Positions 29,837-40,320 of a DNA stretch of 64,000 nucleotides are shown piece by piece. This DNA comes from Lactobacillus sp. (GTDB lineage Bacteria > Bacillota > Bacilli > Lactobacillales > Lactobacillaceae). Under the pieces are notes generated by a model. That model ran no database searches and was not told the origin of the DNA. It saw only the letters and a list, made by a program, of their open reading frames with translations. The DNA is taken from NCBI RefSeq assembly GCF_014803895.1, contig NZ_JAAVAU010000003.1:101653-165652 (forward strand), in the 5' to 3' direction. Made by a program: the position numbers and the translations under genes. Each line of letters opens with the position of its first letter. The first letter of the stretch is position 1.

Positions 29837-29883
29837 TTGCCATGAAAAATATTCTGTGATAATGTATCAGTTAAAGATACATT
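29837..29883 (+). promoter_or_regulatory. Promoter and palindromic operator of the Rrf2 / quinone oxidoreductase unit
   Basis: -35 TTGCCA (29837-29842) and extended -10 tgtGATAAT (GATAAT 29858-29863), spacer 15. Overlapping the -10 is the perfect dyad aatgtatc-n7-gatacatt (29861-29883). Its position over the -10 and start site suits autorepression by the Rrf2 protein encoded next. Confidence 0.75.
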
Positions 29884-29904
29884 TAACAAATAGGAGGATA
29901 TGGA

Positions 29905-30330
29905 TTGAAAGATACTAAATTTACTGTTGCAATTCATATTTTAGTAATGTTAGCTACTTCAGATAAAGTACTCAATTCAGATAGTTTAGCTCAGAGTGTA
30001 GGGACTAATCCTAGCTATATTAGAAAAATAATGACTTTATTAAAAAAAGGTAATTTAATTTATAGTCAACGGGGGAAATCGGGGATTCAACTTTGTATTC
30101 AGCCAGAGCAGTTATCTTTATGGCAGCTCTATCAAATAGTAGAAGGTAAGGAAGTTAATATTTTTCAGGTACATGAAAATAGTAATCCTGAATGTCCAGT
30201 TGGTCGAAATATCAAACAAGCTGTTTTTCCTTTTTTAGATGATGCGGAAAAACAGTTACAGGCATCTTTGGCTAGCGATACCCTAGCAGACGTAATTATA
30301 AGACTTAAAAGTTTGGAGTTATATAAATGA
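29905..30330 (+). CDS. Rrf2 family transcriptional regulator
   Basis: A 141-residue Rrf2 winged-helix regulator. The DNA-binding part is ~8-60 (FTVAIHILVMLATSDKVLNSD, then SVGTNPSYIRKIMTLLKKG). Only one Cys stands in the sensor region (NPECPVGRN, ~95), so it is not an Fe-S IscR/NsrR type and is closer to YwnA-like regulators. The start is TTG 29905 with taggagg 8 bases upstream; the ATG just before it meets a stop at once. The stop overlaps the next gene by 4 bp (ATGA). Paralogue of the gene at 51444. Confidence 0.9.
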   Translation: MKDTKFTVAIHILVMLATSDKVLNSDSLAQSVGTNPSYIRKIMTLLKKGNLIYSQRGKSGIQLCIQPEQLSLWQLYQIVEGKEVNIFQVHENSNPECPVGRNIKQAVFPFLDDAEKQLQASLASDTLADVIIRLKSLELYK

Positions 30331-31334
30331 AAGCAGTTCAACTTGAAAAATACAATTCGAAAAATCCAATTATTAAATTAAGGGATGTACAACCAAAGAG
30401 TCTTTTAGCAAACGACGTTTTAGTAAAAGTTACCTTTGCAGGAGTTAATCCTCTAGATAATCTTATTTCTCATGGAGACTTGAGGTTAGTAGTTCCTTAT
30501 AAGTTACCTCAGATTATGGGATATGAATTTGTAGGGATTATAGAGCAAGTAGGTACTAATGTTTCTCACTTTAAAATAGGAGATCGTGTGTTTGGTCGTA
30601 ATCCTATTGATAATATTGGTTCATTTGCTCAACAGGTGGTTGTTAATCAAAGTGCGATTGCGAAAGTTCCTAATTACTTATCTAATCAAGAAGCGGCAGC
30701 TATCCCTTTAACGGCCCTAACGGCAATGCAAGCTCTCGATAAGTTAGGTGCTCAATCCGGTCAAACTTTATTTATTTCTGGAGGAACAGGAAGTTTTGGT
30801 GCGATGGCCATCCCACTTGCTGTAGCCCGTGGTTTAAAAGTTATTACTAGTGGGAGCAGTAGTAAACGTGAGTATGTAGAAAAATTAGGTGTAACTAAAT
30901 TCATTGACTATAAAAAGGAAGATTATACCAAGGTTATCTCAAACGTAGATTTAGTGATTGATACAGTTGGTGAGAGTGAAATATTTAAAGAATTAAGTAT
31001 TTTAAAAGAAGGCGGAAAAATTGTTTCCTTACGTGCAATGCCAAATGCTGCCTTTGCTAAATCAATGGGAATGGGTATTTTCAAGCAGATGCTGTTTGCT
31101 GTAGCTGCGCATAAAATTGAGAAAGTAGCAAAAAAGAAAAAACAAACTTATAATTTCATTTTTGTAGAAGCTAATGGTTCTCAGTTAGCTCAAGCAAGTA
31201 AAATTTTGGATAAAAGTAACATCCATCCAGCTTTAGGCGAGATATACCCCTTATCTAAGGCTAATGACGCCTTGAATGCTGTTGCGAGAGGAAAAAATAG
31301 AGGAAAAATTCTAATTAATACTCAAAAAATATAG
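30327..31334 (+). CDS. NADP-dependent quinone oxidoreductase-like (zinc-free MDR family)
   Basis: A 335-residue medium-chain reductase. The N-terminal GroES-like domain has FAGVNPLDNLISHGDLR and IMGYEFVGIIEQVG. The Rossmann domain has FISGGTGSFGAMAIPLA (~150-166). The Cys ligands for catalytic or structural zinc are missing, which points to the quinone reductase group. It overlaps the Rrf2 gene by 4 bp and so shares its promoter and operator. Electrophile or quinone detoxification is inferred. Confidence 0.9.
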   Translation: MKAVQLEKYNSKNPIIKLRDVQPKSLLANDVLVKVTFAGVNPLDNLISHGDLRLVVPYKLPQIMGYEFVGIIEQVGTNVSHFKIGDRVFGRNPIDNIGSFAQQVVVNQSAIAKVPNYLSNQEAAAIPLTALTAMQALDKLGAQSGQTLFISGGTGSFGAMAIPLAVARGLKVITSGSSSKREYVEKLGVTKFIDYKKEDYTKVISNVDLVIDTVGESEIFKELSILKEGGKIVSLRAMPNAAFAKSMGMGIFKQMLFAVAAHKIEKVAKKKKQTYNFIFVEANGSQLAQASKILDKSNIHPALGEIYPLSKANDALNAVARGKNRGKILINTQKI

Positions 31335-31336
31335 TA

Positions 31337-31384
31337 AAAAACATCCCTTTTCTAGGAAAAATTCTAGAGGAGGGATGTTCTTTT
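31337..31384. terminator. Bidirectional terminator between convergent oxidoreductases
   Basis: aacatccct...agggatgtt, with an inner tctag/ctaga, flanked by A-run and T-run. It covers the last codons of the minus-strand gene at 31364. Confidence 0.75.
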
Positions 31385-31951
31385 GTGTCCAGCTTTTACA
31401 ATTTTATTTACAAAATCACCAGCTACTTCAGTTACTGTTACCGGCTTATATTTTTTTAAAAAAATACCAACAACATCTAATGCTGCAGCAATTTTATCCT
31501 TATGTCCATTACTAAAGACTAAGGTAGGAGATACAACTGCTAAAGGAATGTCGCTACTAGTTAATCTTTTAATAATATTTTGCTTACTATTAATCAACTT
31601 TTTATCGCCCAAACTAGCACCAAGAAATCCCATCGCTTTAACATGGTGTTTTTTTGCAATTTTAAGCATGGTTTCTGCAGGTAATTCATTTAATTTTTTA
31701 AACTGATCAGGGTGTTTTTCTGATCCACCAATTAAGTCAGCAATATAGGTGATATCTTTAGGTAATTTTTCATCAGTTTGCTCAAAATTAGTCGCATCTG
31801 CGCGAATATTATGAATATTTTCGCCAGAAATTTCACTTTTTCCTGAGCGAGAAACAATATAAAATTGAGCGGTTGTATCTTTTTGACGCCAGTATTTAAC
31901 GACGTTAGATCCAATGTAGCCATTGCCACCCAATAAAACAATATTTGTCAT
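31364..31951 (-). CDS. NAD(P)-binding sugar-epimerase-like protein (atypical SDR / NmrA-like)
   Basis: A 195-residue protein with one Rossmann fold: IVLLGGNGYIGSNVVKYW (~4-21), HNIRADATNFEQ (~46-57), and VKAMGFLGASLGDKKL (~104-119) in place of the usual Tyr-Lys. It is short for a catalytic SDR and lacks a clear YxxxK, so a regulatory or redox-sensing role as in NmrA-like proteins is possible. It is convergent with the quinone reductase gene. Start ATG at 31949-31951 (minus) with aagggtgat upstream. Confidence 0.82.
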   Translation of the reverse strand: MTNIVLLGGNGYIGSNVVKYWRQKDTTAQFYIVSRSGKSEISGENIHNIRADATNFEQTDEKLPKDITYIADLIGGSEKHPDQFKKLNELPAETMLKIAKKHHVKAMGFLGASLGDKKLINSKQNIIKRLTSSDIPLAVVSPTLVFSNGHKDKIAAALDVVGIFLKKYKPVTVTEVAGDFVNKIVKAGHKRTSLL

Positions 31952-32150
31952 GAAATCACCCTTACTTAATTGTAGTCAACGACAAAATTTTAGCCTTTAT
32001 ATAGATAGAAATCAATTAAGATAAAGATTATTTACCAATGTTTAAAAATTCCCATAAACTGCTGATTTGTTGTAACAAAAGACCACGGCTTTTAATTTTT
32101 TAAGCTATAATTAACCTAGTGTATTTTATATTTAGAAAAGAGAAGTTTGT

Positions 32151-34181
32151 ATGGTTAATAATAAAAAATTAAAAAAGCTGTTACACCAGCGTAATAAACA
32201 AAATATAAAAAGATCTAAAATTCCTATATTAGAGAAAGTAGAGTTTACAGATGATGATATTGCATTTCCGTTTGCGACCGCTGAAGATATTAAGACTAAA
32301 GGTATGCGTCATGAGCTGAATCGTGTAAGAAGATTTACTGCAAAAAATTTTTTAAATAAATATCGTTATAGTGCAACTGATCATAGCTTAATTAAACCTT
32401 ATTATTATTTAAGAAAATGGTTTAATTGGACCGGTATTGTAGCTGACATCTCTATGCCAACTGGAAATGATTCAACTAAGTTAGATGGTAAAGTATTAAT
32501 TGATAAATTCTGCTTTGAAAATAAAGTAACTGGTCAAAAAGAGATGCTTGATCATCATATTTGGTTAAATGTTAATAACATTCGCTATTTAATGAATGGT
32601 CCCAAATTAACTTTAGGTATTGGGGATGTTATCCAAGCAACTAGTCGAGTAATGCAATATTCTGGTAAAGGTGGATCCGTTGAAAAATTTGGTCTTGGTT
32701 CAACAGTTATTCGTGCTGGTGGGATTTTAGTTTCTTATACTAAAAATATTAATTCTCCTAAATCTCAAACAATTACTAGTAACTATGATCATGGTGATGA
32801 TTGGGTATTAAAGTTAGATAATAGTGGTATTCCTGAATTAACTTTGCAAAATTATAATGAAAATAAAGATATTAGAATTTTTGCTAATAAAGAACATGGT
32901 CATGTACTAGCAACTTATCAGCCAAGTCGTTATGTTCATTATTTCGAGCGTTTACAAGAAAGTAGTTCTAATACTCCTATTAAGGTATCCCAAGAACCAA
33001 TGACTTATACTGCTGTAGTTAGTGACTTTAGAGTATATGATCAAGATAATGAACGTGTACCTAAGATTGTTTTAGAATCTATCACTAATCCTAATGGGCG
33101 GGTAGTGTGCGCTCGTAAAATTCTAGATTTTAATGATTCTCTACTTGCATTAGGGACTTTGCGTAAAGGAGATGAAGTATCGTTCAAATTTAAGGGGAGC
33201 TTTGATGAGTTGAAGACTAATGAATTGACTAAATTTAAGTTAGTAACTAGTCATCAAACTTATGAACTTCCAAAAGATAAGCGATTACTTTGTGGTTGGA
33301 TTATGCATTGCTTCTTTTACACTCCAACTAAAGATTACGACTTGATTGGTAAATATTTACATTGGCAACAAGTTATTTCACGCGAAGATGTAGAGGTTAC
33401 TGATGATAATTTTGACAAATATTATGGCTTAACTGCACCCGAAATTGCACAAAAATTGGAATTAGATAAAGAAGTTGTTCAAAATTATCTTCAAAATGTA
33501 TTTCCAAATAATAGTGATATCTTGTACTCATATATTGACAGCAATGATATTGAACATCGTTACTATCACCCGGAGGTACTAGCAGAAGTGGAGAACCATT
33601 TTAAACACACCAGTCAAAAGGCTCAAAGTGCACTTGAACGTGCGCAAGCAGCTAAGCATGAGTATTCTCATCAAATTAAGGATAAGGTTGCCTCTATCCC
33701 AAAGGCAAAAGAAAATCAACCAGTAAGTAGTCGTGAACTTGAACGTAAGTTTCTTGATGCAGTTAGTGAGAAGGAAAAAGTTGAGAAGAATACTGAACCA
33801 GAGCACACACCTTCTAAACCAAAGGTAAAGATAATCAAAAAGGCTCCTGTAGCTACTGAAACTACTTCAGTAAGTAATCATTCTAGTGTTAAAAAAGATC
33901 CAGTACCAAAAAAAGAATCTCAATCAATTATTCCAGTCTCTTCACCACATCCAGAAGAAAAAGTTACTATCTCAGAATCGGATAGTGACTTTAAAGTAAA
34001 GTTTGTTTGTGAGACTGGTGTGTATACCAGTACCCAATTTACTAGTTATATGGCTGCAGCTCAATATATTCAACAACTTACTGAATCTAATAAACTAAAT
34101 CAATTTTTATTTGTAAAAAATGAACTTGGTCAAGATAGTATGATTTCTGTTAAGCAAGTCTTAGAAGTCAAGGCACTATAA
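32151..34181 (+). CDS. Large hypothetical protein with possible OB-like domains and a helix-turn-helix
   Basis: A 676-residue cytosolic protein that I do not recognise. The first ~80 residues are very basic. Residues ~92-195 and ~285-375 each look like a small all-beta, OB-like unit (pattern: G-V-V-D-I..., VLIDKFCFEN, then IGDVIQATSRVMQY; and YTAVVSDFRVYDQ, then LRKGDEVSFKFKG). Residues ~427-450 (LTAPEIAQKLELDKEVVQNYL) fit a helix-turn-helix. A Lys/Glu/Pro/Ser-rich linker (~500-610) leads to a ~65-residue C-terminal domain (VKFVCETGVYTSTQF...). There are no signal peptide or membrane segments. Nucleic-acid binding is my inference from this pattern only. RBS agagaag precedes ATG 32151. Confidence 0.7.
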   Translation: MVNNKKLKKLLHQRNKQNIKRSKIPILEKVEFTDDDIAFPFATAEDIKTKGMRHELNRVRRFTAKNFLNKYRYSATDHSLIKPYYYLRKWFNWTGIVADISMPTGNDSTKLDGKVLIDKFCFENKVTGQKEMLDHHIWLNVNNIRYLMNGPKLTLGIGDVIQATSRVMQYSGKGGSVEKFGLGSTVIRAGGILVSYTKNINSPKSQTITSNYDHGDDWVLKLDNSGIPELTLQNYNENKDIRIFANKEHGHVLATYQPSRYVHYFERLQESSSNTPIKVSQEPMTYTAVVSDFRVYDQDNERVPKIVLESITNPNGRVVCARKILDFNDSLLALGTLRKGDEVSFKFKGSFDELKTNELTKFKLVTSHQTYELPKDKRLLCGWIMHCFFYTPTKDYDLIGKYLHWQQVISREDVEVTDDNFDKYYGLTAPEIAQKLELDKEVVQNYLQNVFPNNSDILYSYIDSNDIEHRYYHPEVLAEVENHFKHTSQKAQSALERAQAAKHEYSHQIKDKVASIPKAKENQPVSSRELERKFLDAVSEKEKVEKNTEPEHTPSKPKVKIIKKAPVATETTSVSNHSSVKKDPVPKKESQSIIPVSSPHPEEKVTISESDSDFKVKFVCETGVYTSTQFTSYMAAAQYIQQLTESNKLNQFLFVKNELGQDSMISVKQVLEVKAL

Positions 34182-34199
34182 AAAGATTGGAGATAAACT

Positions 34200-35156
34200 T
34201 TGAAAGCGGTAGTTATTGAAGAAGCAGGAGGCCCGGAAAAATTAATTTATAAAGATGTGCCACTCCCTAAAATCAAACCGGGCTGGTCACTTGTTAAAAT
34301 TATGGGCTTTGGTATTAATCATTCGGAAATTTTCACTAGCAAGGGCTTATCACCTTCTGTTAAATTTCCACGAATTTTAGGAATCGAATGTGTAGGAATT
34401 ATTGCAGAATCTACTGATACTGACAAGTTACCTGTTGGTCAAAAAGTAATATCAATTATGGGTGAGATGGGACGAGCTTTTGACGGCTCATATGCGGAAT
34501 ACGCAGTGCTACCAAATAATCAACTTTACCCTATTACGACAAATTTAAGTTGGCCAATCTTGGCATCTATTCCAGAAACTTATTACACTGCATATGGATC
34601 ATTAATTAATTTGCAAATCAAAAAATCTGACAAAGTCTTAATTCGTGGTGGAACCAGTGGTGTTGGTATTGCCTTTTTGAAATTAATTAAAGGTAAATAT
34701 CCGAAAATCTTTGTTGCTGGAACTAGTCGATCTCTAAAAAAAGAAAAAGAGATGACAAATATCGGCTACGATAGAGTAGTAATTGATCAAGATGGAGAAC
34801 TGCAAACAAATGAAAAGTTTGACAAGATTTTAGAATTAATTGGGCCTAAGACTGTTAAAGATAGCTTTAAACATACCAATGAATTTGGCATAGTTTGTTC
34901 AACTGGCGAATTAGGTAATGAATGGTATCTTAATAATTTTGATCCAATCATGGATATTGCGCCTAATAGCTACTTGACTAGTTTTTATTCAAATAATGTA
35001 AATCAAGCCAAAATTAATCAGTTACTTGAATACATTGAGAAGTATCACGTTGATGCTAAGCCTGAAAAGGTATATGACTTAGCTCATGTGGCAGATGCCC
35101 ATCGTTATTTGGAAAGTTCTCATAGTTTTGGCAAAGTCGTTGTAGTAGAGAAATAA
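34200..35156 (+). CDS. Zinc-free medium-chain dehydrogenase/reductase
   Basis: A 318-residue MDR protein: MKAVVIEEAGGPEKLIYKD at the N-terminus, ILGIECVGIIAES (~60-72), and a Rossmann motif VLIRGGTSGVGIAFLKL (~143-159). No zinc ligands are seen. It starts with TTG 34200 after ttggagataaac. It is only 18 bp behind the 676-residue orphan and may share its transcript, although no functional link is evident. One of three MDR-type genes in the window. Confidence 0.88.
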   Translation: MKAVVIEEAGGPEKLIYKDVPLPKIKPGWSLVKIMGFGINHSEIFTSKGLSPSVKFPRILGIECVGIIAESTDTDKLPVGQKVISIMGEMGRAFDGSYAEYAVLPNNQLYPITTNLSWPILASIPETYYTAYGSLINLQIKKSDKVLIRGGTSGVGIAFLKLIKGKYPKIFVAGTSRSLKKEKEMTNIGYDRVVIDQDGELQTNEKFDKILELIGPKTVKDSFKHTNEFGIVCSTGELGNEWYLNNFDPIMDIAPNSYLTSFYSNNVNQAKINQLLEYIEKYHVDAKPEKVYDLAHVADAHRYLESSHSFGKVVVVEK

Positions 35157-35240
35157 TTGAAGTACGTGAATTGACATTGCCTAGTTAGATCATTTGAAAA
35201 TATTGATACTTTAATTTGTGTAGCCAGTAAGACTCCTTTA

Positions 35241-35295
35241 TTTTTGATTAAAAAAACATGCGCAAACTTGCGACTTTAGTCGTGAGTAGTTCAAA
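35241..35295 (+). repeat. Dispersed short element, copy 2
   Basis: tttttgattaaaaa, then catgcgcaaacttgcgactttagtcgtgagtagtt. The part aacttgcgact/agtcgtgagt folds into a hairpin: cgact/agtcg plus flanking act/agt, bridged by two G-T pairs. Similar to copy 1 at 26287. Confidence 0.6.
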
Positions 35296-35310
35296 GAGTA
35301 CATGAATGAT

Positions 35311-35341
35311 AAAGCATCCCCATTTGAGGGATGCTTTTTTA
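35311..35341 (+). terminator. Rho-independent terminator
   Basis: aaagcatccc pairs with gggatgcttt, then T-run. Probably ends the 32151-34200 transcript. Confidence 0.85.
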
Positions 35342-35469
35342 TTAGGGATTATTCTGTATAAAATATTTCAAATAAACTTGGTGCAAATACGAATATTCAA
35401 CTATTTTTTAACAAGTTAGTACTAGAATAAAATAATTGGAAAATTTGATTTAATTAGAGGAGAAAGATA

Positions 35470-38400
35470 ATGAAGCATAAAATAGTTATTACTAGTTTAA
35501 CTGCAGCTGCGCTTGCTACGGTTTCGTTGACTAGTGTTAATCATGTTGTTAAGGCTGATACGGTTGGTGATGTGTCTACTCAGAAGTCACAATCACCAAA
35601 GGAAATTGCTAAAAACAATGTAGCTAGTGCTCAAAAGAATATTGAACAAGCCCAAAATAATGTTAATAAGGCTCAAACTACGCTTGATAATGCACAAGCT
35701 AGTGCAAATAAGACAACTGAAGATTATAATGCTCAAGCTAAGCAAGTTGAAAAATCTCAAAATGATTTAGCTGATAAACAAAATACAGTTCAAAAGGCAA
35801 CTAATGATGTAACTACTGCCCAAAATGAAACTGCTAAGGCTCAAAATCTACAAAGTATCGAAAATGCTAAACAAGCAGTAGAAGATAAAAAAGCTGATAT
35901 TGCTGCTAAGCAAAATGCAGTATCTGAGGCACAAAAGCAAGAAGCTAGCAAACAAGAGGCAATAAATAAGGCTAGTGGGGATGTTAAATCTGCTCAAGCT
36001 AATCTAGCTACTAAAGAAAATGCTAAAAAGATAGCTGATAATGAAGTTCAAAATGCTCAAGATGCATTAAAAGGAACTGATATTGATAAGATTCAAAATG
36101 ATATTAATAACTATCAAAAGAATATTAATGATCTCTCCAATAATATCAAAACGAATCAATCAGTGTTAGAGCATAATCAAGAAACATTAAAGAATAACCA
36201 AGCTAAGCTAAGTGATACTAATACTAATCTTGCTCAAGCTAAAGAAAATTTAAACAAAGCTGAAAAAGATGTAGCTATTAAACAAGCTGAATTGGATAAA
36301 GCTAATGACCAATTAACTAAATTACAAAACAGTGGTCAAAGTAGTCTTTCCAAAGAAGAAATAGCTGCACAAGTTAAAAATGCCCAAAACGAAATTAAGA
36401 GTGCCCAAAATGCGCAAAATGAAGCTACAAAAATCTTACTTCTGCTAAATCAAATGTAACTAGTGCACAATCTGCGTTGCGACAAGCTCAAGATAATTAC
36501 AATTCTGCTAAATCAGCATTAGATAGTGCACATGCTGAATTAAAGCAAGCCCAAGATAAATATAGCAGCACTAAATCTGCTGTTGATAGTTATACTACAG
36601 ATAGTTACAGCACTAACGTAGCTAAAGCTCAAGATACATTAGATAAAGCACAAACTACTAAAACCGAGGCTGATAATAATGTAAGTCAAGCTAATAAAGA
36701 TTTAGAAGATAAGCAGAAAAATCAAACTGATGCTATTGATAATTATAACAAGGCCGTAAGTGATTATAATAATGCTCAAGCTAACCTTGCTCAGGCTCAA
36801 GTAGCCCTAAAAGCTGGTCAAGATACTGTCGCCGATAATCAAGCTAAGCTTACTAAAGCACAAACTGACTTAGCTAACCTCAATAATGAAAATGCTGATC
36901 TAACGCAAGAATTGAGTGATGCTAAGCAAACTGTCAATGATAAGACCTTAGCTGTAAGTAGTAGTCAAACTGATCTAGATAATGCTAATGCACAATTAGC
37001 TGATGCAAATGAAGCTAAGACTAACACGCAACATGCAATCGAGCAAGCTCAAACTGATTTAACTAACGCTCAAAATAGCTTAAGTGATTTGCAAACTAAA
37101 TATGATAATGCCAAAACGGCGTTTGATAAAGCTAAAGAGCCATATGAACAAGCAGCATCAATGGGTGCTAATGATATTAAACTTGATCAAGATTATCTCG
37201 ATATGGTCAAGAAGTATACTGACGCATATACAGCATATTGGAATGATACAACTAACACTGTGTCAAATCCAGAAAACGATCCTCAATTCATGAACGATGC
37301 GCGTAAGGTATCTGATGAGAACTGGGTCGAAAACCGTTATGTTCATAATAATTATGACAAGAGTCGCACAGTTGATGTGATGAACTTGACTGATGCTGAG
37401 CGTTTAGAACTTAACATCTTTACCGTTAACTTACTTAACTCTGTTCGCAGCCAACTTGGTTCACCACTCCTTACACTCAATAAGAGTGCAATGAATTTGG
37501 CTCATGACATCAGTGACGGTTATACTGCTGATAATCGTAGTTGTCTTGATGGTAAACACCATGATACTAAGGTGATCAATACAGTTGCTAATAATTATGG
37601 CTTAATGTATGACGATGACTATTCTGATAATTATTATGAAGATATGTCTAGTTTTTGGACGACAGGATATTCTAAGGAAGATTCCGTAAATCAAGCCGAT
37701 GATACGGTAACTACTCTTACGAATACAGCTATGACAATGTCTCCAATCGATACCACAATGAATATGGACCACCTTAAGTATGAGATCTATAAGTCATTGA
37801 TCGGGATGATCTTTGCTGATGACGAATGGGATCATATGCAAGACCTTACGGGTACAATTAAGAATGATCCAAAACTTGTTGATTCTAAAGATACGGTATA
37901 CTACTATGGTTTCTCACTTTCCATGCTTAATAATCCACCTGTAGGTAATACCCGTAATGGTGTTAGTGACCACTTCGAAATTATTAAAAGTGATGATATT
38001 CAAGACCCAACTAAATTCGATACTTCAGCAAATGTTGATCATAAAACGTTAATGCAGTATCAAGCAGACTTAAATGATCTCGCATCTGGTGATCTATCAA
38101 CACTGCAAGATGCATATACGGCCGCTGAGTCGACCCTTACTAGCGCTAAGAGTGCCGTTGATGATGCTAATACTAAGATCAGCAATGCTCAAGATGCACT
38201 TAAGAGTGCGACTGCGCGTTTAGCTAGTGCTCAAAATGCTGCCGACGTAGCTCAAAATGCCGTCAAACTTGCTCAAGTTCGCCATGATGAAGCAACTAAT
38301 GCTGCAACTGCTGCTCAAAACAAGGTTGACACTTTACAAGCTCAATATGATAGCTATCATGAATAACTTCATGCAGCTTAATAATGATGTCATGAATTAT

Positions 38401-40320
38401 CAAACAGCAGTAAACAATGCTCAAAATAATATTAGTTCATTACAATCTGCTGTTCAAAGTGCACAAGATGATGTTACGGCCGCACAAAGTAAAGTTGATA
38501 GTGCTAAAGTAGCTAAAGATAACGCAACTAATGATGTCACTAGCGCCCAAAGTAAACTGGATTCGACTAAGAATAAGCAAACCAGTGCCGCATCCGCAAT
38601 TGCTAGCGCTAAAACAGCTTTAGCCAAAGCTAAATTAGCACTTAAGGATTACACTGCTCAATTGGCTACTTTACAAAATAATCAATCATCAGCTAAAGCT
38701 GTAGTAGATAACGCTCAAAGTAAGGTTGCTTCTGCTCAACAAACTACAAATAATGCTAAAACTACAGTAGAGAATAAGCAAAGTGATTTAACCAGTGCTA
38801 CTAATAACTTATCTGCTCAAATCGCTGCTTTAAATAAAGCTAACTCCGATTTAGCACAAGCTAAGCAAGATTTGGCTAATGCTAAGAATGCTGTAGATAT
38901 TACTGCTATTAAGCAATATGTAGCAGATGCTAAGCAAGCTTTACAAGTGACCAAGAATAACCAATCTCTTGCACAAAAGAATGTAACTGATTTACAAAAT
39001 AGTTTAACTAGCTTACAAACGGCAACCGCTAATACTCAAAAAGCATTAGAAGCGAGTCAAAAAGCTCTTAATGATCAAAACCAAGAATTAACTATTCAAA
39101 AGCAAAACTTATCTGCAGCTAAGAACCGTCTTGCTAGCTTAATTGCCTCTGACAGTCAAAAGTCTGCTAACTTAAACAAAGCTTTGTCGGCTCAAAAACA
39201 AGCTGTCTCTGATGTTGCTGATGCACAAGCCCAGTTGACTAAGGCTAATAATGCTCTTAAGGCTGCTCAAGAAGGTAAGACAAATCTAGAAAAAGATATT
39301 GCTAATAAACAAGCTGCAGTTAAGAAAGCTCAAGAAGAGTTGAAAGACTTAACCACTAAGCGTGATAATTTACTTAATGCTCCGCAGAAGTTAGATGCTG
39401 CTAAGAAAGAGCTTGAACAAGCACAAGCTGATGTTAAGATTGCAGAAGCTGCTTTAAAAGCAGACCAGGCTAAGTTATCTGAGTTGAAGAAAGGTAAAGA
39501 GAGTGCAGAAGCTAAGTTAACTCAATCTCAGACTGATTATAATCAAGCTAAGCAAGATTTAACTACTGCCCAAGATAAATTAACTAAGGCTCAAGATACT
39601 TTGACTGAAATTGAAGGCCAAGAACAAGTAGTACAAGACTTAGCAAACCAAGAAGCTCAACTCCAAGCTGAAACTACCAAGAATACTGAACCTAAAAAGA
39701 CCTCAGAAACTAAATCGTTTACATTAACACATAATGCTCTTGTTTATGATAAGAATGGTAATGTAGTTACAGTGAACGGAAAGAATAAAGAGTTCTACAC
39801 CGGTAATTCTATTACGGCTCTAGAAAATGCTAAAATTGTTACTATTAATGGTAAGCAGTTCTATCAAATTAGTGAGAATGAATTTATCAAGGTAGCAAAT
39901 GTCAAGAAGAGTATTTCGTTTGCTACTAAGAAGATTAAGTTAACGCACAATGCCTTTGTATACGACAAGAATGGTAAACGGATTAAGCTTACTTGGATAA
40001 GACGTGGTAAGTCAATTAAGACTTCAAAGATTGTCGTTATTAAAGGTAAGAGATACTACCAAATCAGCAATAATAAGTTTGTTAAGGTCGCCAACACTAA
40101 ATTAAAGACCCATACGACACAGACTACTGCGAGAATTAAAGATAAGTTGAATCATAAGATTGCGACTGTAGATCGTTTAGGCAAGAAGAATGGTCACTAT
40201 GTATTAGGTGGACGTACTTATAAGCTAAATGAAAAACATACAATTAAAGGTAAGACTTACTACAAGATTTCTGGTAAGAATGATTGGATTGTCGCAAGTA
40301 AATTGAAGATAAATAAATAA
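35470..40320 (+). pseudogene. Large SEC10/PgrA-type coiled-coil surface protein with SLAP repeats, broken by two frameshifts
   Basis: One gene (about 1,615 codons) split into three frames: 35470-~36430, ~36430-~38365 and ~38365-40320. A signal peptide (~1-30, ending VVKA) is followed by long heptad-like coiled coil rich in AQ and Asn. Next comes the globular SEC10/PgrA-like domain (~37150-38060, with LNIFTVNLLNSVRSQLGSP and DDEWDHMQ), then more coiled coil. The end (39710-40320) has two clear SLAP repeats (LTHNALVYDKNG and LTHNAFVYDKNG) and a third diverged one, which bind the cell wall. There is no LPXTG. The first break fits loss of one A in an A-tract (36429-36433; one more A restores KNLTSAKSNV). 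The second is near 38360-38390. The last frame is the same as the first. Surface exclusion or adhesion is the family role. Confidence 0.88.

Larger units (their letters stand above)
35157..35469. other. Intergenic region (313 bp)
   Basis: Contains the second dispersed element (35241-35295) and a terminator (35311-35341). The remaining AT-rich DNA should hold the promoter of the surface protein gene at 35470: TAAAAT at 35428-35433 is a possible -10 without a clear -35. No ORF of note. Confidence 0.7.

Noticed and set aside
31383..31706. 107-residue open frame on the plus strand
   Set aside because: Antisense shadow of the epimerase-like gene.
35600..36430. Possible tandem DNA repeats or CRISPR-like periodicity
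   Set aside because: The periodicity comes from coiled-coil heptads (AQ-rich) and the units are neither identical nor evenly spaced.
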